From DASSUW01 sp963803335 (GTDB taxonomy: Bacteria > Actinomycetota > Thermoleophilia > Solirubrobacterales > Solirubrobacteraceae): 64,000 nt of DNA. The position numbers were made by a program, and so were the translations under genes. Below are positions 24,093 to 30,698 of the stretch, piece after piece. The stretch covers positions 248,001 to 312,000 of the forward strand of contig CAWDME010000015.1 in NCBI GenBank assembly GCA_963803335.1, in the 5' to 3' direction. The notes below the pieces were generated by a model. It searched no databases. It saw only the letters and a program-made list of their open reading frames with translations, and was not told where the DNA came from. Positions within the stretch are counted from its first letter, which is position 1, and every line of letters begins with the position of its first letter.

Positions 24093-24653
24093 ATGCCCGA
24101 GACACCCGAGCAGCTGCTCGCGCGCGTTGCCGATGTGCTGCGCGCGCCACCCGTCCAGGAGTGGGACACCTGGCCCTTCGAGGGCGAGGTCCGGCCGAAG
24201 GCGCTGGCGCCGCTGACGCCCGAGCCGACGATCCAGGGCCAGGGCGGCGTGGACTGCCGCGCCTGCGCGAAGCCCGACTCCGACTACCTCTGGACCGACG
24301 AGCGCTGGCGGCTCACCGCGCTCCCGGAGCCGAGCGGCCTGCCGGTGATCGTGATCCTCGAGCCGCGCGAGCACTTCGCAGGGCCGGCCGATCTGCCCGA
24401 GGAGCTCGCCCGCGAGCAGGGCGCGATGCTCGGTCGCGTCGAGCGCGCGGTCCTGAGCGTCGGCGGCATCGCGCGCGTGCACATCGGCCGCTGGGGAGAG
24501 GGCGCCGAGCACCTGCACTGGTGGTTCATCGGCCGCCCCGAGGGCTTCGGGCAGCTGCGCAGTTCGTTCGCGGAGATCTGGGACGAGGTCCTGCCGCCGA
24601 CGCCGAGGGAGATCTGGGAGGACAACCTCGATCGCGTGGTCCGGGCGCTGTGA
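24093..24653 (+). CDS. HIT-like domain protein (degenerate triad)
   Basis: 186 residues. The N-terminal half has DCRACAKPDSDYLWTDERW, resembling the Cys/acceptor strand of HIT proteins. Near the C-terminus HIGRWGEGAEHLHWWFIGRP keeps HLH but replaces the last triad His with Trp, so catalysis is doubtful. It may be a binding protein. It lies divergent to a canonical HIT gene and is coupled to the aldo-keto reductase by a 4-nt overlap. The family call rests on pattern similarity only. Confidence 0.75.
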   Translation: MPETPEQLLARVADVLRAPPVQEWDTWPFEGEVRPKALAPLTPEPTIQGQGGVDCRACAKPDSDYLWTDERWRLTALPEPSGLPVIVILEPREHFAGPADLPEELAREQGAMLGRVERAVLSVGGIARVHIGRWGEGAEHLHWWFIGRPEGFGQLRSSFAEIWDEVLPPTPREIWEDNLDRVVRAL

Positions 24654-25318
24654 GCACCTTCCGGCTCGCCGGTGTCGAGGTGCATCGCGTCGGCCTCGGC
24701 ACCAACCGTCTGACCCGCCAGCACGTCGGTTTCGTCCGCGAGGCGGTCGCGGCGGGCATCCGCCACATCGACACCGCGCACCTGTACACCGGCGGCGACA
24801 GCGAGCGCGCGATCGGCGAAGCGGGTCTGCCCGATGACGTGCTCGTCGCCACCAAGGGCGGCTACCGCCCGGGCGAGGGGCGCCCGGAGGTGCTCGGAGC
24901 GCAGATCGAGCAGAGCCTCGAGTCGCTGCGGACCGCTGCGATCGGCCTCTACTACCTGCACCGGGTCGACCCGGAGACGCCGCTGGAGGAGAGTCTCGGG
25001 GCGATCAAGGACTACGTCGACCGCGGCGCGATCCGCCACGTCGGCGTCTCGGACGTGAGCGTGGAGCAGATCGAGCGTGCCCGCACGGTTGTCCCGATCG
25101 CCGCGGTGCAGAACGAGTACAGCCTCGCCGAGCGACGGCACGAGGACGTCATCGACTACTGCGAGCGCGAGGGGATCGCATTCGTGCCCTACTACCCGCT
25201 GGAGGGCGCCGACGACGCGGTCGAGGCGCTCGCGTGGCTGCTGCAGCGCTCGCCCGTGATCCTGCCGATTCCCGGCACGCTGTCGATCGAGCACGTGCGC
25301 GCGAACCTAGCGGCGTAG
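24650..25318 (+). CDS. Aldo/keto reductase
   Basis: A 222-residue NAD(P)H-dependent oxidoreductase of the AKR barrel. The tetrad is visible as Asp and Tyr in HIDTAHLYTGGDSERAIG, Lys in VATKGGY and His in YYLHRVD. IPGTLSIEHVRANLAA is the usual C-terminal cofactor-binding end. At 222 residues it is much shorter than the typical 280-330, with compressed loops between barrel strands, yet start and end both look native. The GTG at 24650 overlaps the upstream stop by 4 nt. Substrate unknown. Confidence 0.88.
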   Translation: MSTFRLAGVEVHRVGLGTNRLTRQHVGFVREAVAAGIRHIDTAHLYTGGDSERAIGEAGLPDDVLVATKGGYRPGEGRPEVLGAQIEQSLESLRTAAIGLYYLHRVDPETPLEESLGAIKDYVDRGAIRHVGVSDVSVEQIERARTVVPIAAVQNEYSLAERRHEDVIDYCEREGIAFVPYYPLEGADDAVEALAWLLQRSPVILPIPGTLSIEHVRANLAA

Positions 25319-25594
25319 CAGCGCCGCGGACTCGGGCTCGATCGCCGCGTCCGGGAAGTCCATGTCCTCCCCGCAGCGCATGCAGACCTGGTCGTGCAGC
25401 TTGACGACCTTCCCGCAGCGCGGGCACTGGCGCCGCACCTCGTCCTGCTCGCGGCGGTAGAGGATCGCGGCGAGCAGCCCGAGGAACGGGATGACCGCCG
25501 CGATGACGAACCACAGGAAGAACGACGAGCCCTTGGAACGGCCGACGACGCCGCCGGCGAGTCCGAAGAAGAAGCAGATGATCAGGTACGGCAT
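25307..25594 (-). CDS. Membrane-anchored zinc-ribbon protein
   Basis: 95 residues. Two N-terminal hydrophobic segments (1-20 and 25-48) are followed by a basic turn (YRREQDEVRR) and a zinc ribbon, CPRCGKVVKLHDQVCMRCG. The tail is acidic. Such small proteins are common in actinobacteria; no function is known. It overlaps the aldo-keto reductase end by 12 nt. It is coupled (TGATG) to the small membrane gene upstream. Confidence 0.8.
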   Translation of the reverse strand: MPYLIICFFFGLAGGVVGRSKGSSFFLWFVIAAVIPFLGLLAAILYRREQDEVRRQCPRCGKVVKLHDQVCMRCGEDMDFPDAAIEPESAALLRR

Positions 25595-25776
25595 CAGATG
25601 TGGCGCAGCGCCCAGAGGACGCCCATCACCACCACGACCAGCAGCGCGATCGAGATCAGCGCCTGCAGCAGGCCGAAGACGATGCCGAACGCGAGCTTGA
25701 GCGCGATGACGGCGACCGCGATGACGATGACCCAGGCGAGTACCCGTCTACCGAGTGAGCCGGTCGTTTCGTCCAT
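25594..25776 (-). CDS. Small membrane protein, 60 residues
   Basis: A short polar head (MDETTGSLGRR) is followed by two hydrophobic helices (about 13-34 and 38-57) ending in ALRHI. It shares one base with the zinc-ribbon gene (TGATG), which indicates joint translation and probably a joint function in the membrane. I do not recognise it further. Confidence 0.7.
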   Translation of the reverse strand: MDETTGSLGRRVLAWVIVIAVAVIALKLAFGIVFGLLQALISIALLVVVVMGVLWALRHI

Positions 25777-25839
25777 GCCCCAAGGGTACCGTGCCCGGCC
25801 GCGCCCGAGAGGGGTACGCGGCCGGGCTACGGAGGGAGG

Positions 25840-26010
25840 TCAACCGCTACGAGCCGGAGGAAGCGGCCGTGCAGCGGATGCGGCTTCGCGCCCGGCGAGG
25901 CGGAGCCGCGCGAGGCGGTAGCGACGGACGAGCTCGTCACCGCGGCCCGACGCCGTCGCGGGGACGAGGACGAGGCGGCGAACCTGGGGAGTGGCGGGGG
26001 TGGGCTGCAT
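25840..26010 (-). CDS. Possible small basic protein, 56 residues
   Basis: ATG 26010 to TGA 25840. The core VRRLVLVPATASGRGDELVR followed by RYRLARLRLAGRE has strongly G/C third positions and an amphipathic Arg-rich helix, which looks coding. The ends are low in information and there is no Shine-Dalgarno. It may be a genuine small protein or the tail of a degraded one. Confidence 0.4.
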   Translation of the reverse strand: MQPTPATPQVRRLVLVPATASGRGDELVRRYRLARLRLAGREAASAARPLPPARSG

Positions 26011-26020
26011 GAGAGAAATG

Positions 26021-26045
26021 GTCGGGTTTTGCCCGCTTTTCCGAC
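26021..26045. terminator. Short hairpin with T-run, possible terminator
   Basis: CGGG-TTTTG-CCCG (26023-26035) is followed by CTTTT on the plus strand. An alternative longer pairing GTCGG/CCGAC closes 26021-26045. The stem is short, but this AT-rich patch stands out. It lies between minus-strand genes, so a plus-strand terminator would only stop antisense transcription. Confidence 0.25.
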
Positions 26046-26063
26046 ATGGCCCCGTGGATGAGA

Positions 26064-26708
26064 TCAGCGCCCCGCGGTTCGACCTGCGGTCGAGCGGCGG
26101 GCGGCGTCGAGCGCGGGCCGCAGCCGCGCCGGGACGCGCCGGCGGACGCGGCGGACGCTGCCGCTGAACGCGAGGTTGGCGACCGTCGCGAAGCCCTGCT
26201 CGTCGGTGCGCAGCGCGAGCAGCAGGTGGGCAATGCGATCGGCGGACGGCAGCGACGGCTCGTCGACGTGCACGCACCAGCAGAACGCCCGTCGCCCGCG
26301 CACGAGCACGGCGCCGACCTCGCCGACGACCCACGTCCCGAGCGCGCCACGCTCGAGCACGAGGCCGGTGCGGGCGTGGAGCTCGCGCGCCTCGTGCCCG
26401 ATCAGGTCGCCGAGCAGCCCGAGCGCGGTGCTCTCCGCGCGCCCGTCGCGCCGCGGCCGCGGACGCAGCACGTTGGCGCCGCGCTTGGCGTACAGCTCCG
26501 GGATCACCCACGCGTGGGCGAGCATGATCGCCCCCACCGGCGCCGACAGCGGCTCGAGCAGGAACAACACGATCGCGGCGAGGCAGAACGGGATCGTGTG
26601 CGCGACGGTCGTGAGCGTCCACACGCGCCCGCGGCGCGTCAGCGAGCGCTCGTCGACCCGCGGCCGCCAGTAGACGGCCGCGGTCTCGGGCAGGACCTGC
26701 GTGCTCAC
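26064..26708 (-). CDS. Conserved membrane protein of unknown function
   Basis: 214 residues. Two adjacent hydrophobic helices around residues 33-72 (HTIPFCLAAIVLFLLEPL and APVGAIMLAHAWVIPELYA) are followed by a soluble domain. That domain contains LGLLGDLIGHEARELHARTG, LGTWVVGEVGAVLVRG and FCWCVHVDE. The C-terminus is very basic. I know it only as an actinobacterial hypothetical. GTG 26708 overlaps the 74-residue gene upstream by 4 nt, so the two form a unit. Confidence 0.8.
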   Translation of the reverse strand: MSTQVLPETAAVYWRPRVDERSLTRRGRVWTLTTVAHTIPFCLAAIVLFLLEPLSAPVGAIMLAHAWVIPELYAKRGANVLRPRPRRDGRAESTALGLLGDLIGHEARELHARTGLVLERGALGTWVVGEVGAVLVRGRRAFCWCVHVDEPSLPSADRIAHLLLALRTDEQGFATVANLAFSGSVRRVRRRVPARLRPALDAARRSTAGRTAGR

Positions 26709-26929
26709 CCGCCCGCAATCGGGCGGCGCAGGATCACGAGCTCGGCGTCCACCGGCAGCTCGTCGACCTGACGGGCGCGGCCCTCGCCCTCGCTGACGAC
26801 GGCGTAGAAGCCGGCGTCGAGCTGCTCCCGGAAGGCGGCCACGGCGGCCTCGACGGCCGGCCCGTCGGCGGCCGTCCATTCCGCCAGCGTCGTGTGCCCG
26901 GTGTCGTCCATGCGGATCAATCTGGCCAT
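26705..26929 (-). CDS. Small conserved protein, 74 residues
   Basis: MARLIRMDDTGHTTLAEWTA at the start, then an acidic-hydrophobic body ending in ELVILRRPIAGG. The DDTGHT..EWT beginning recurs in small actinobacterial hypotheticals. I infer a compact alpha/beta fold; no active site is evident. The ATG at 26929 is preferred over an ATG at 26977, which would add a basic, low-support extension. Coupled downstream to the membrane protein. Confidence 0.7.
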   Translation of the reverse strand: MARLIRMDDTGHTTLAEWTAADGPAVEAAVAAFREQLDAGFYAVVSEGEGRARQVDELPVDAELVILRRPIAGG

Positions 26930-26954
26930 GTGCCAGATGGTACGCTCCGACCGA

Positions 26955-26987
26955 ATGCGGTCCTTCCGCCTCGTCATTACCCCCTAG
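26955..26987 (+). CDS. Putative branched-chain amino acid leader peptide
   Basis: A short open frame, ATG 26955 to TAG 26985-26987, encodes MRSFRLVITP. Leu, Val and Ile follow one another immediately before the stop, as in actinobacterial ilv/leu leader peptides. A TACGCT hexamer at 26941-26946 sits 8 nt upstream of the ATG, so the transcript could be leaderless. Alternative hairpins follow at once, and the next gene encodes an IlvN/IlvM-like ACT protein. The peptide is short, so coincidence is possible, but position and content agree. Confidence 0.55.
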   Translation: MRSFRLVITP

Positions 26988-26989
26988 CA

Positions 26990-27030
26990 CCTGCGATCAC
27001 CTCGCAGGCTCGATCGTCTTCGGGCCTGCG
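26990..27030 (+). promoter_or_regulatory. Attenuator-like alternative hairpins
   Basis: Three segments can pair in two exclusive ways: CCTGCG (26990-26995), CGCAGG (27003-27008) and CCTGCG (27025-27030). The first hairpin begins 3 nt after the leader-peptide stop. A ribosome stalled on the Leu-Val-Ile codons would cover segment 1 and favour 2:3 pairing. This is the arrangement of ribosome-mediated attenuation, although no U-run follows segment 3. Translational attenuation of the gene at 27077 is equally possible. Confidence 0.5.
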
Positions 27031-27076
27031 GCAGCAGGGCTACAGCGTGGGTTCGAGGACGGAAAGGAGCTCCGCC

Positions 27077-27388
27077 ATGCTCGCCCTCCCCGCCACCGCC
27101 CAGCTCTCGTCGCTCTGCACGCTGCACCTCGTCGTCGCTGACCGGCCCGACGTCCCCCAGCGCGTGATGGCCACCTGCTGCCGCCGCCAGGGCGCGGTGG
27201 TCGCGCTCGCGTTCGAGCGCGGCGGCCCGGGCGGCACGGCCAAGCTCGAGCTCGCCGTCGAGGTCGAGCCGCGGCTGCGGCGCGGCCTGATCGATCGCAT
27301 TGCAGGGCTCGTCGACGTGCTGGAGGTCCACGCGAGAGGAGCCCATATGCCAAGCGATGGACTCAGTCGTACCCCTGCGCTCGCGTAA
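27077..27388 (+). CDS. ACT-domain protein, IlvN/IlvM-like
   Basis: 103 residues. TLHLVVADRPDVPQRVMATCCRRQGAVV matches strand-helix-strand of the acetolactate synthase small-subunit ACT domain, and LIDRIAGLVDVLEVHA matches its closing QLxKLVDVxxV segment. It lacks the C-terminal half of IlvN, so it resembles the short IlvM type. A Shine-Dalgarno (AAGGAG, 27063-27068) precedes the ATG at 27077. It stands alone, far from ilvBN (21.2-23.6 kb), yet has the ilv-type leader described above. It may feed valine or threonine sensing to another ThDP enzyme. Confidence 0.75.
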   Translation: MLALPATAQLSSLCTLHLVVADRPDVPQRVMATCCRRQGAVVALAFERGGPGGTAKLELAVEVEPRLRRGLIDRIAGLVDVLEVHARGAHMPSDGLSRTPALA

Positions 27389-27563
27389 GGCCCGGGCGCT
27401 CGTCTCCGCGCTGATCGCGGCCGCGGTGCTCGGCGCGGGCGTCGCCGCGTGCGCGCTGGCGGTGGTGTTCGGCATCGGCGTCGAGCCGATGCCGAACTGG
27501 AACGTGCTGCTGCTGGTGATCGCCGTCACGGCGTTCACGCCCGCAGTCGCCGCGGTGTTCTAG
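27357..27563 (+). CDS. Small membrane protein, 68 residues
   Basis: ATG 27357 overlaps the ACT-domain gene by 32 nt. A basic head (VPLRSRKAR) leads into two hydrophobic helices (about 13-35 and 43-64). An AGGAG at 27337-27341 is positioned better for a different ATG at 27347, which lies in the ACT frame, so the real start signal is ambiguous. Its end overlaps gatB by 4 nt, convergently. Function unknown. Confidence 0.6.
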   Translation: MDSVVPLRSRKARALVSALIAAAVLGAGVAACALAVVFGIGVEPMPNWNVLLLVIAVTAFTPAVAAVF

Positions 27564-28957
27564 ACGCCGAGCTGGTCGCGGATCAGGCGGTTGACCTCGC
27601 CGCCGTCCGCCTTGCCCTTGGTCTCGCGCATGATCGGCCCCACGAGGGCGCCCATCGCCTTCGCGTTGCCGCCCCGGATGCGCTCCACGACGTCGGGGTT
27701 GTCCTCGATCACCTTGGCGACGATGCCCGCGAGCTCGCCGGAGTCGCCCATCGCGCCGAGGTCCTCGCGCTCGACGATCTCGGCCGGGTCGCCGCCGTCG
27801 GCGACCAGCTTGTCGAGCACGACACGGGCGTTGCCGGCGTTGACCGTCTTCGCCTCGACCAGAGCGACGAGCTTGGCGAGCGATGCGGGCGGCACCGCGT
27901 CCGCTGAGCCCGCCCGGGCCCGCAGCTCGGTGACCCAGTTGGCAACCGTCCGCGGGTCACCGGAGACCTGCTCGAAGTAGTCGCCCCACTCGGGCTCGAA
28001 TGCGAACAGGCGGGCCGTGTCGGCCGCCAGCCCGTAGTCGGACTCGTAGCGCGCCTCGCGCGCCGCCGGGAGCTCGGGCAGCGCCGCGCGGGCCGCGTCG
28101 ACCATCTCGTCCGTCGGCGCGACCGGGACGAGGTCGGGCTCCGGGAAGTAGCGGTAGTCGTGCGCCTCCTCCTTGGAGCGCAGCGGGCTGAGCCGCCCGG
28201 ACACGGGGTCGAAGTGCAGCGTCTCCTGCACCACCTTCTCCCCCGCCTCGATCAGCGCCTTCTGGCGCGCGATCTCGGCCTTGATGCCCTGCTCGAGGAA
28301 GCGGAACGAGTTCATGTTCTTGAGCTCGGTCTTGGTGCCGAGCTCGGTGCTGCCGACCGGCCGCACCGACACGTTGGCGTCGGCGCGCAGCGATCCCTCC
28401 TCCATGTTCACGTCGCTCACGCCGAGCTGGCGCAGCGTCACGCGCAGCAGGTTGAGCCACTCGCGCGCCTGCTCGGGCGAGTGGATGTCGGGCTCGGTGA
28501 CGATCTCGGCGAGCGGGGTGCCGCCGCGGTTGTAGTCGACGATCGAGGCGTCGGAGCCGTGGATGCGGCCCGACTCCCCCACGTGCACGAGCTTCGCCGC
28601 GTCCTCCTCGAGGTGGATCCGGTGCAGCCGCACGTCGCCCAGGTGCCCGCCGCTGCACAGCGGGATGTCGTACTGGGAGATCTGGTAGCCCTTGGCGAGG
28701 TCGGGATAGAAGTAGTTCTTGCGGTGGAAGATCGACCGCGGCGCGAGCTCGCAGTCCAGCGCCAGGCCCATCATCAGCCCGTACTGGATCGCCTGGGCGT
28801 TGACGGTCGGCAGCGTCCCCGGCAGGCCGAGGCAGACCGGGCACGTGCGCGTGTTGGGCTCCTCGCCGAAGCTCAACTCGCAGCCACAGAACATCTTCGT
28901 CCGCGTGTTGAGCTGGACGTGGATCTCCAGGCCGATGACGGGCTCGAGCTCAGGCAT
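27560..28957 (-). CDS. gatB: Asp-tRNA(Asn)/Glu-tRNA(Gln) amidotransferase subunit B
   Basis: A 465-residue subunit that phosphorylates the misacylated Glu/Asp on tRNA and receives ammonia from GatA. Diagnostic stretches are IGLEIHVQLNTRTKMFCGC, PVCLGLPGTLPTVN, FHRKNYFYPDLAKGYQISQY and NRGGTPLAEIVTEPD. A C-terminal YqeY-like tail domain follows. The Cys residues in CGC and CPVC bind zinc. It overlaps gatA by 8 nt in a gatC-gatA-gatB operon, implying indirect Gln- and/or Asn-tRNA formation. Confidence 0.97.
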   Translation of the reverse strand: MPELEPVIGLEIHVQLNTRTKMFCGCELSFGEEPNTRTCPVCLGLPGTLPTVNAQAIQYGLMMGLALDCELAPRSIFHRKNYFYPDLAKGYQISQYDIPLCSGGHLGDVRLHRIHLEEDAAKLVHVGESGRIHGSDASIVDYNRGGTPLAEIVTEPDIHSPEQAREWLNLLRVTLRQLGVSDVNMEEGSLRADANVSVRPVGSTELGTKTELKNMNSFRFLEQGIKAEIARQKALIEAGEKVVQETLHFDPVSGRLSPLRSKEEAHDYRYFPEPDLVPVAPTDEMVDAARAALPELPAAREARYESDYGLAADTARLFAFEPEWGDYFEQVSGDPRTVANWVTELRARAGSADAVPPASLAKLVALVEAKTVNAGNARVVLDKLVADGGDPAEIVEREDLGAMGDSGELAGIVAKVIEDNPDVVERIRGGNAKAMGALVGPIMRETKGKADGGEVNRLIRDQLGV

Positions 28958-30368
28958 ACGCAGAGCTCCCGTCGAAGCCGATCGCCCGCTCGAGCGCGTG
29001 GGCGGCGTCGAGCACGCGGTTCTCGCTGAACGCCGGGCCGGCGAGCTGGAAGCCGACCGGCAGGCCGTCGGACAGGCCGTTGGGGATCGAGATGGCCGGG
29101 ATGCCGGCGAGCGACATCGGGACCGTGCAGAAGTCGTTGAGGTACATGGCGAGCGGATCCGCGGTCTTGGCGCCGAGCTCGAAGGCGACGCCCGGGGCGG
29201 TCGGCGAGACGACGAAGTCGAACCGCGAGAACGCCTCCTCGAAGTCACGTGCGATCAGCGTGCGCACCTTCTGCGCGCGCCCGTAGTAGGCGTCGTAGTA
29301 GCCGCTCGACAACGCGTAGGTGCCGATGAGCATGCGGCGCTTGACCTCGTTCCCAAAGCCCTGCTCGCGCGTCTGCGTGTACATCGACAGCAGGTCGCGG
29401 CCGTTGGCGCGGAACCCGTAGCGGACGCCGTCGTAGCGCGCGAGGTTGCTCGAGCACTCGGCGGGCGCGATCAGGTAGTACGCGGACAGGGCGTGCGGCG
29501 CGTGCGGGAGCCGCATCGTCTCGACGCTCGCCCCGAGCTCGCGTGCGAGGTCGAGCGTGGCGTTGAACGCGTCCAGGACCCCGGGCTCGATTCCCTCGCC
29601 GGTGAGCTCCTCCGGCACGCCGAGGCGGATGCCCTTGAGGTCGGTCGCCGTCGGGAGCCGCACCGGCTCGGGCAGCCCGAGCGACGTCGAGTCGCAGTGA
29701 TCCGGGGCGGCCATCGCGCCGAGCAGCAGCGCGGCATCCGTCGTGTCGCGCGTGAACGGGCCGGCCTGATCGAGCGACGAGGCGAAGGCGATCATCCCGT
29801 AGCGGGAGATCGCGCCGTACGTGGGCTTGAGCCCGACGATGCCGCACAGCGCGGCCGGCTGGCGGATCGAGCCGCCGGTGTCGGTGCCGATCGACCACGG
29901 CACGGTCCCGGCCGCCACGGCGGCGGCCGAGCCGCCGGACGAACCGCCCGGCACGCGCGCGCGATCCCAAGGGTTGAGCGTCGGCCCGTACGCGGAGTTC
30001 TCGGTCGACGAGCCCATCGCGAACTCGTCTTGGTTGGTCTTGGCGACCACCGGCGCGCCCGCGTTCATCAGCCGCTCGACCGCCGTCGCCGTGTACGGCG
30101 GCAGGTAGCCCTCAAGGATCTTCGAGCCGGCCTGCGACGGCACGCCCTTGGTGCAGAACAGGTCCTTGACCCCGATCGGGACGCCGCCGAGCGGTCCACT
30201 CGGATCGATCGCCTCGGGGTCGTCGCCCTCGCACACCCACGTGAAAGCGTTGAGCTCGTCGGCGAGCGCGCGGTCGCGATAGAAGCGCCACAGCTCGGCG
30301 GCGTCGAGCTCGCCCTTGTGCACGCGCTCCGCTGCCTGCGCCGCGGTCAGACTGAGAACCTCGCTCAT
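28950..30368 (-). CDS. gatA: Asp-tRNA(Asn)/Glu-tRNA(Gln) amidotransferase subunit A
   Basis: A 472-residue amidase that releases ammonia from glutamine. The Ser-cisSer-Lys triad is seen as Lys in GVPIGVKDLFC and the two Ser in the RVPGGSSGGSAAAVAAG and IGTDTGGSIRQPAA regions. The ATG at 30368 overlaps gatC's TGA by 4 nt. Length is typical (about 480). Confidence 0.97.
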   Translation of the reverse strand: MSEVLSLTAAQAAERVHKGELDAAELWRFYRDRALADELNAFTWVCEGDDPEAIDPSGPLGGVPIGVKDLFCTKGVPSQAGSKILEGYLPPYTATAVERLMNAGAPVVAKTNQDEFAMGSSTENSAYGPTLNPWDRARVPGGSSGGSAAAVAAGTVPWSIGTDTGGSIRQPAALCGIVGLKPTYGAISRYGMIAFASSLDQAGPFTRDTTDAALLLGAMAAPDHCDSTSLGLPEPVRLPTATDLKGIRLGVPEELTGEGIEPGVLDAFNATLDLARELGASVETMRLPHAPHALSAYYLIAPAECSSNLARYDGVRYGFRANGRDLLSMYTQTREQGFGNEVKRRMLIGTYALSSGYYDAYYGRAQKVRTLIARDFEEAFSRFDFVVSPTAPGVAFELGAKTADPLAMYLNDFCTVPMSLAGIPAISIPNGLSDGLPVGFQLAGPAFSENRVLDAAHALERAIGFDGSSAYA

Positions 30369-30655
30369 CCGGTCCCCGGGCTGGGCACGCGGAAGCCGCC
30401 GTCCGCCGGATCGGGTGCGCTCTCGAGCGCGACCTCGACGGGCAGCGACGGGCGCGGCTCGTCGGCGCGCAGCGCGTTCTCGACGGCCACGACGTGGCTG
30501 GTCGGCTCGACATCGGCGAGATCGCCGAGCTCCGAGATCTTCTCGATGTGGTCGAGCACCTTGGACAGCTCGCCCGAGAAGCGCTCGACCTCTTCGTCGG
30601 TCAGCTCGAGGCGGGCGAGCCGGGCAACGTGCAGGACCTGGTCGCGACTGAGCAT
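30365..30655 (-). CDS. gatC: Asp-tRNA(Asn)/Glu-tRNA(Gln) amidotransferase subunit C
   Basis: A 96-residue small subunit that wraps GatA and GatB. VLHVARLARLELTDEEVERF and LSKVLDHIEKISELGDLADV are the standard N-terminal helices, and the Pro-rich C-terminal arm ends with FRVPSPGTG. First gene of the gatCAB operon; the divergent LuxR-family gene starts 43 nt away. Confidence 0.95.
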   Translation of the reverse strand: MLSRDQVLHVARLARLELTDEEVERFSGELSKVLDHIEKISELGDLADVEPTSHVVAVENALRADEPRPSLPVEVALESAPDPADGGFRVPSPGTG

Positions 30656-30698
30656 CGCGGCCGGATTCTACGAACGCGGCTGCGGGGTGCGTGCAACG

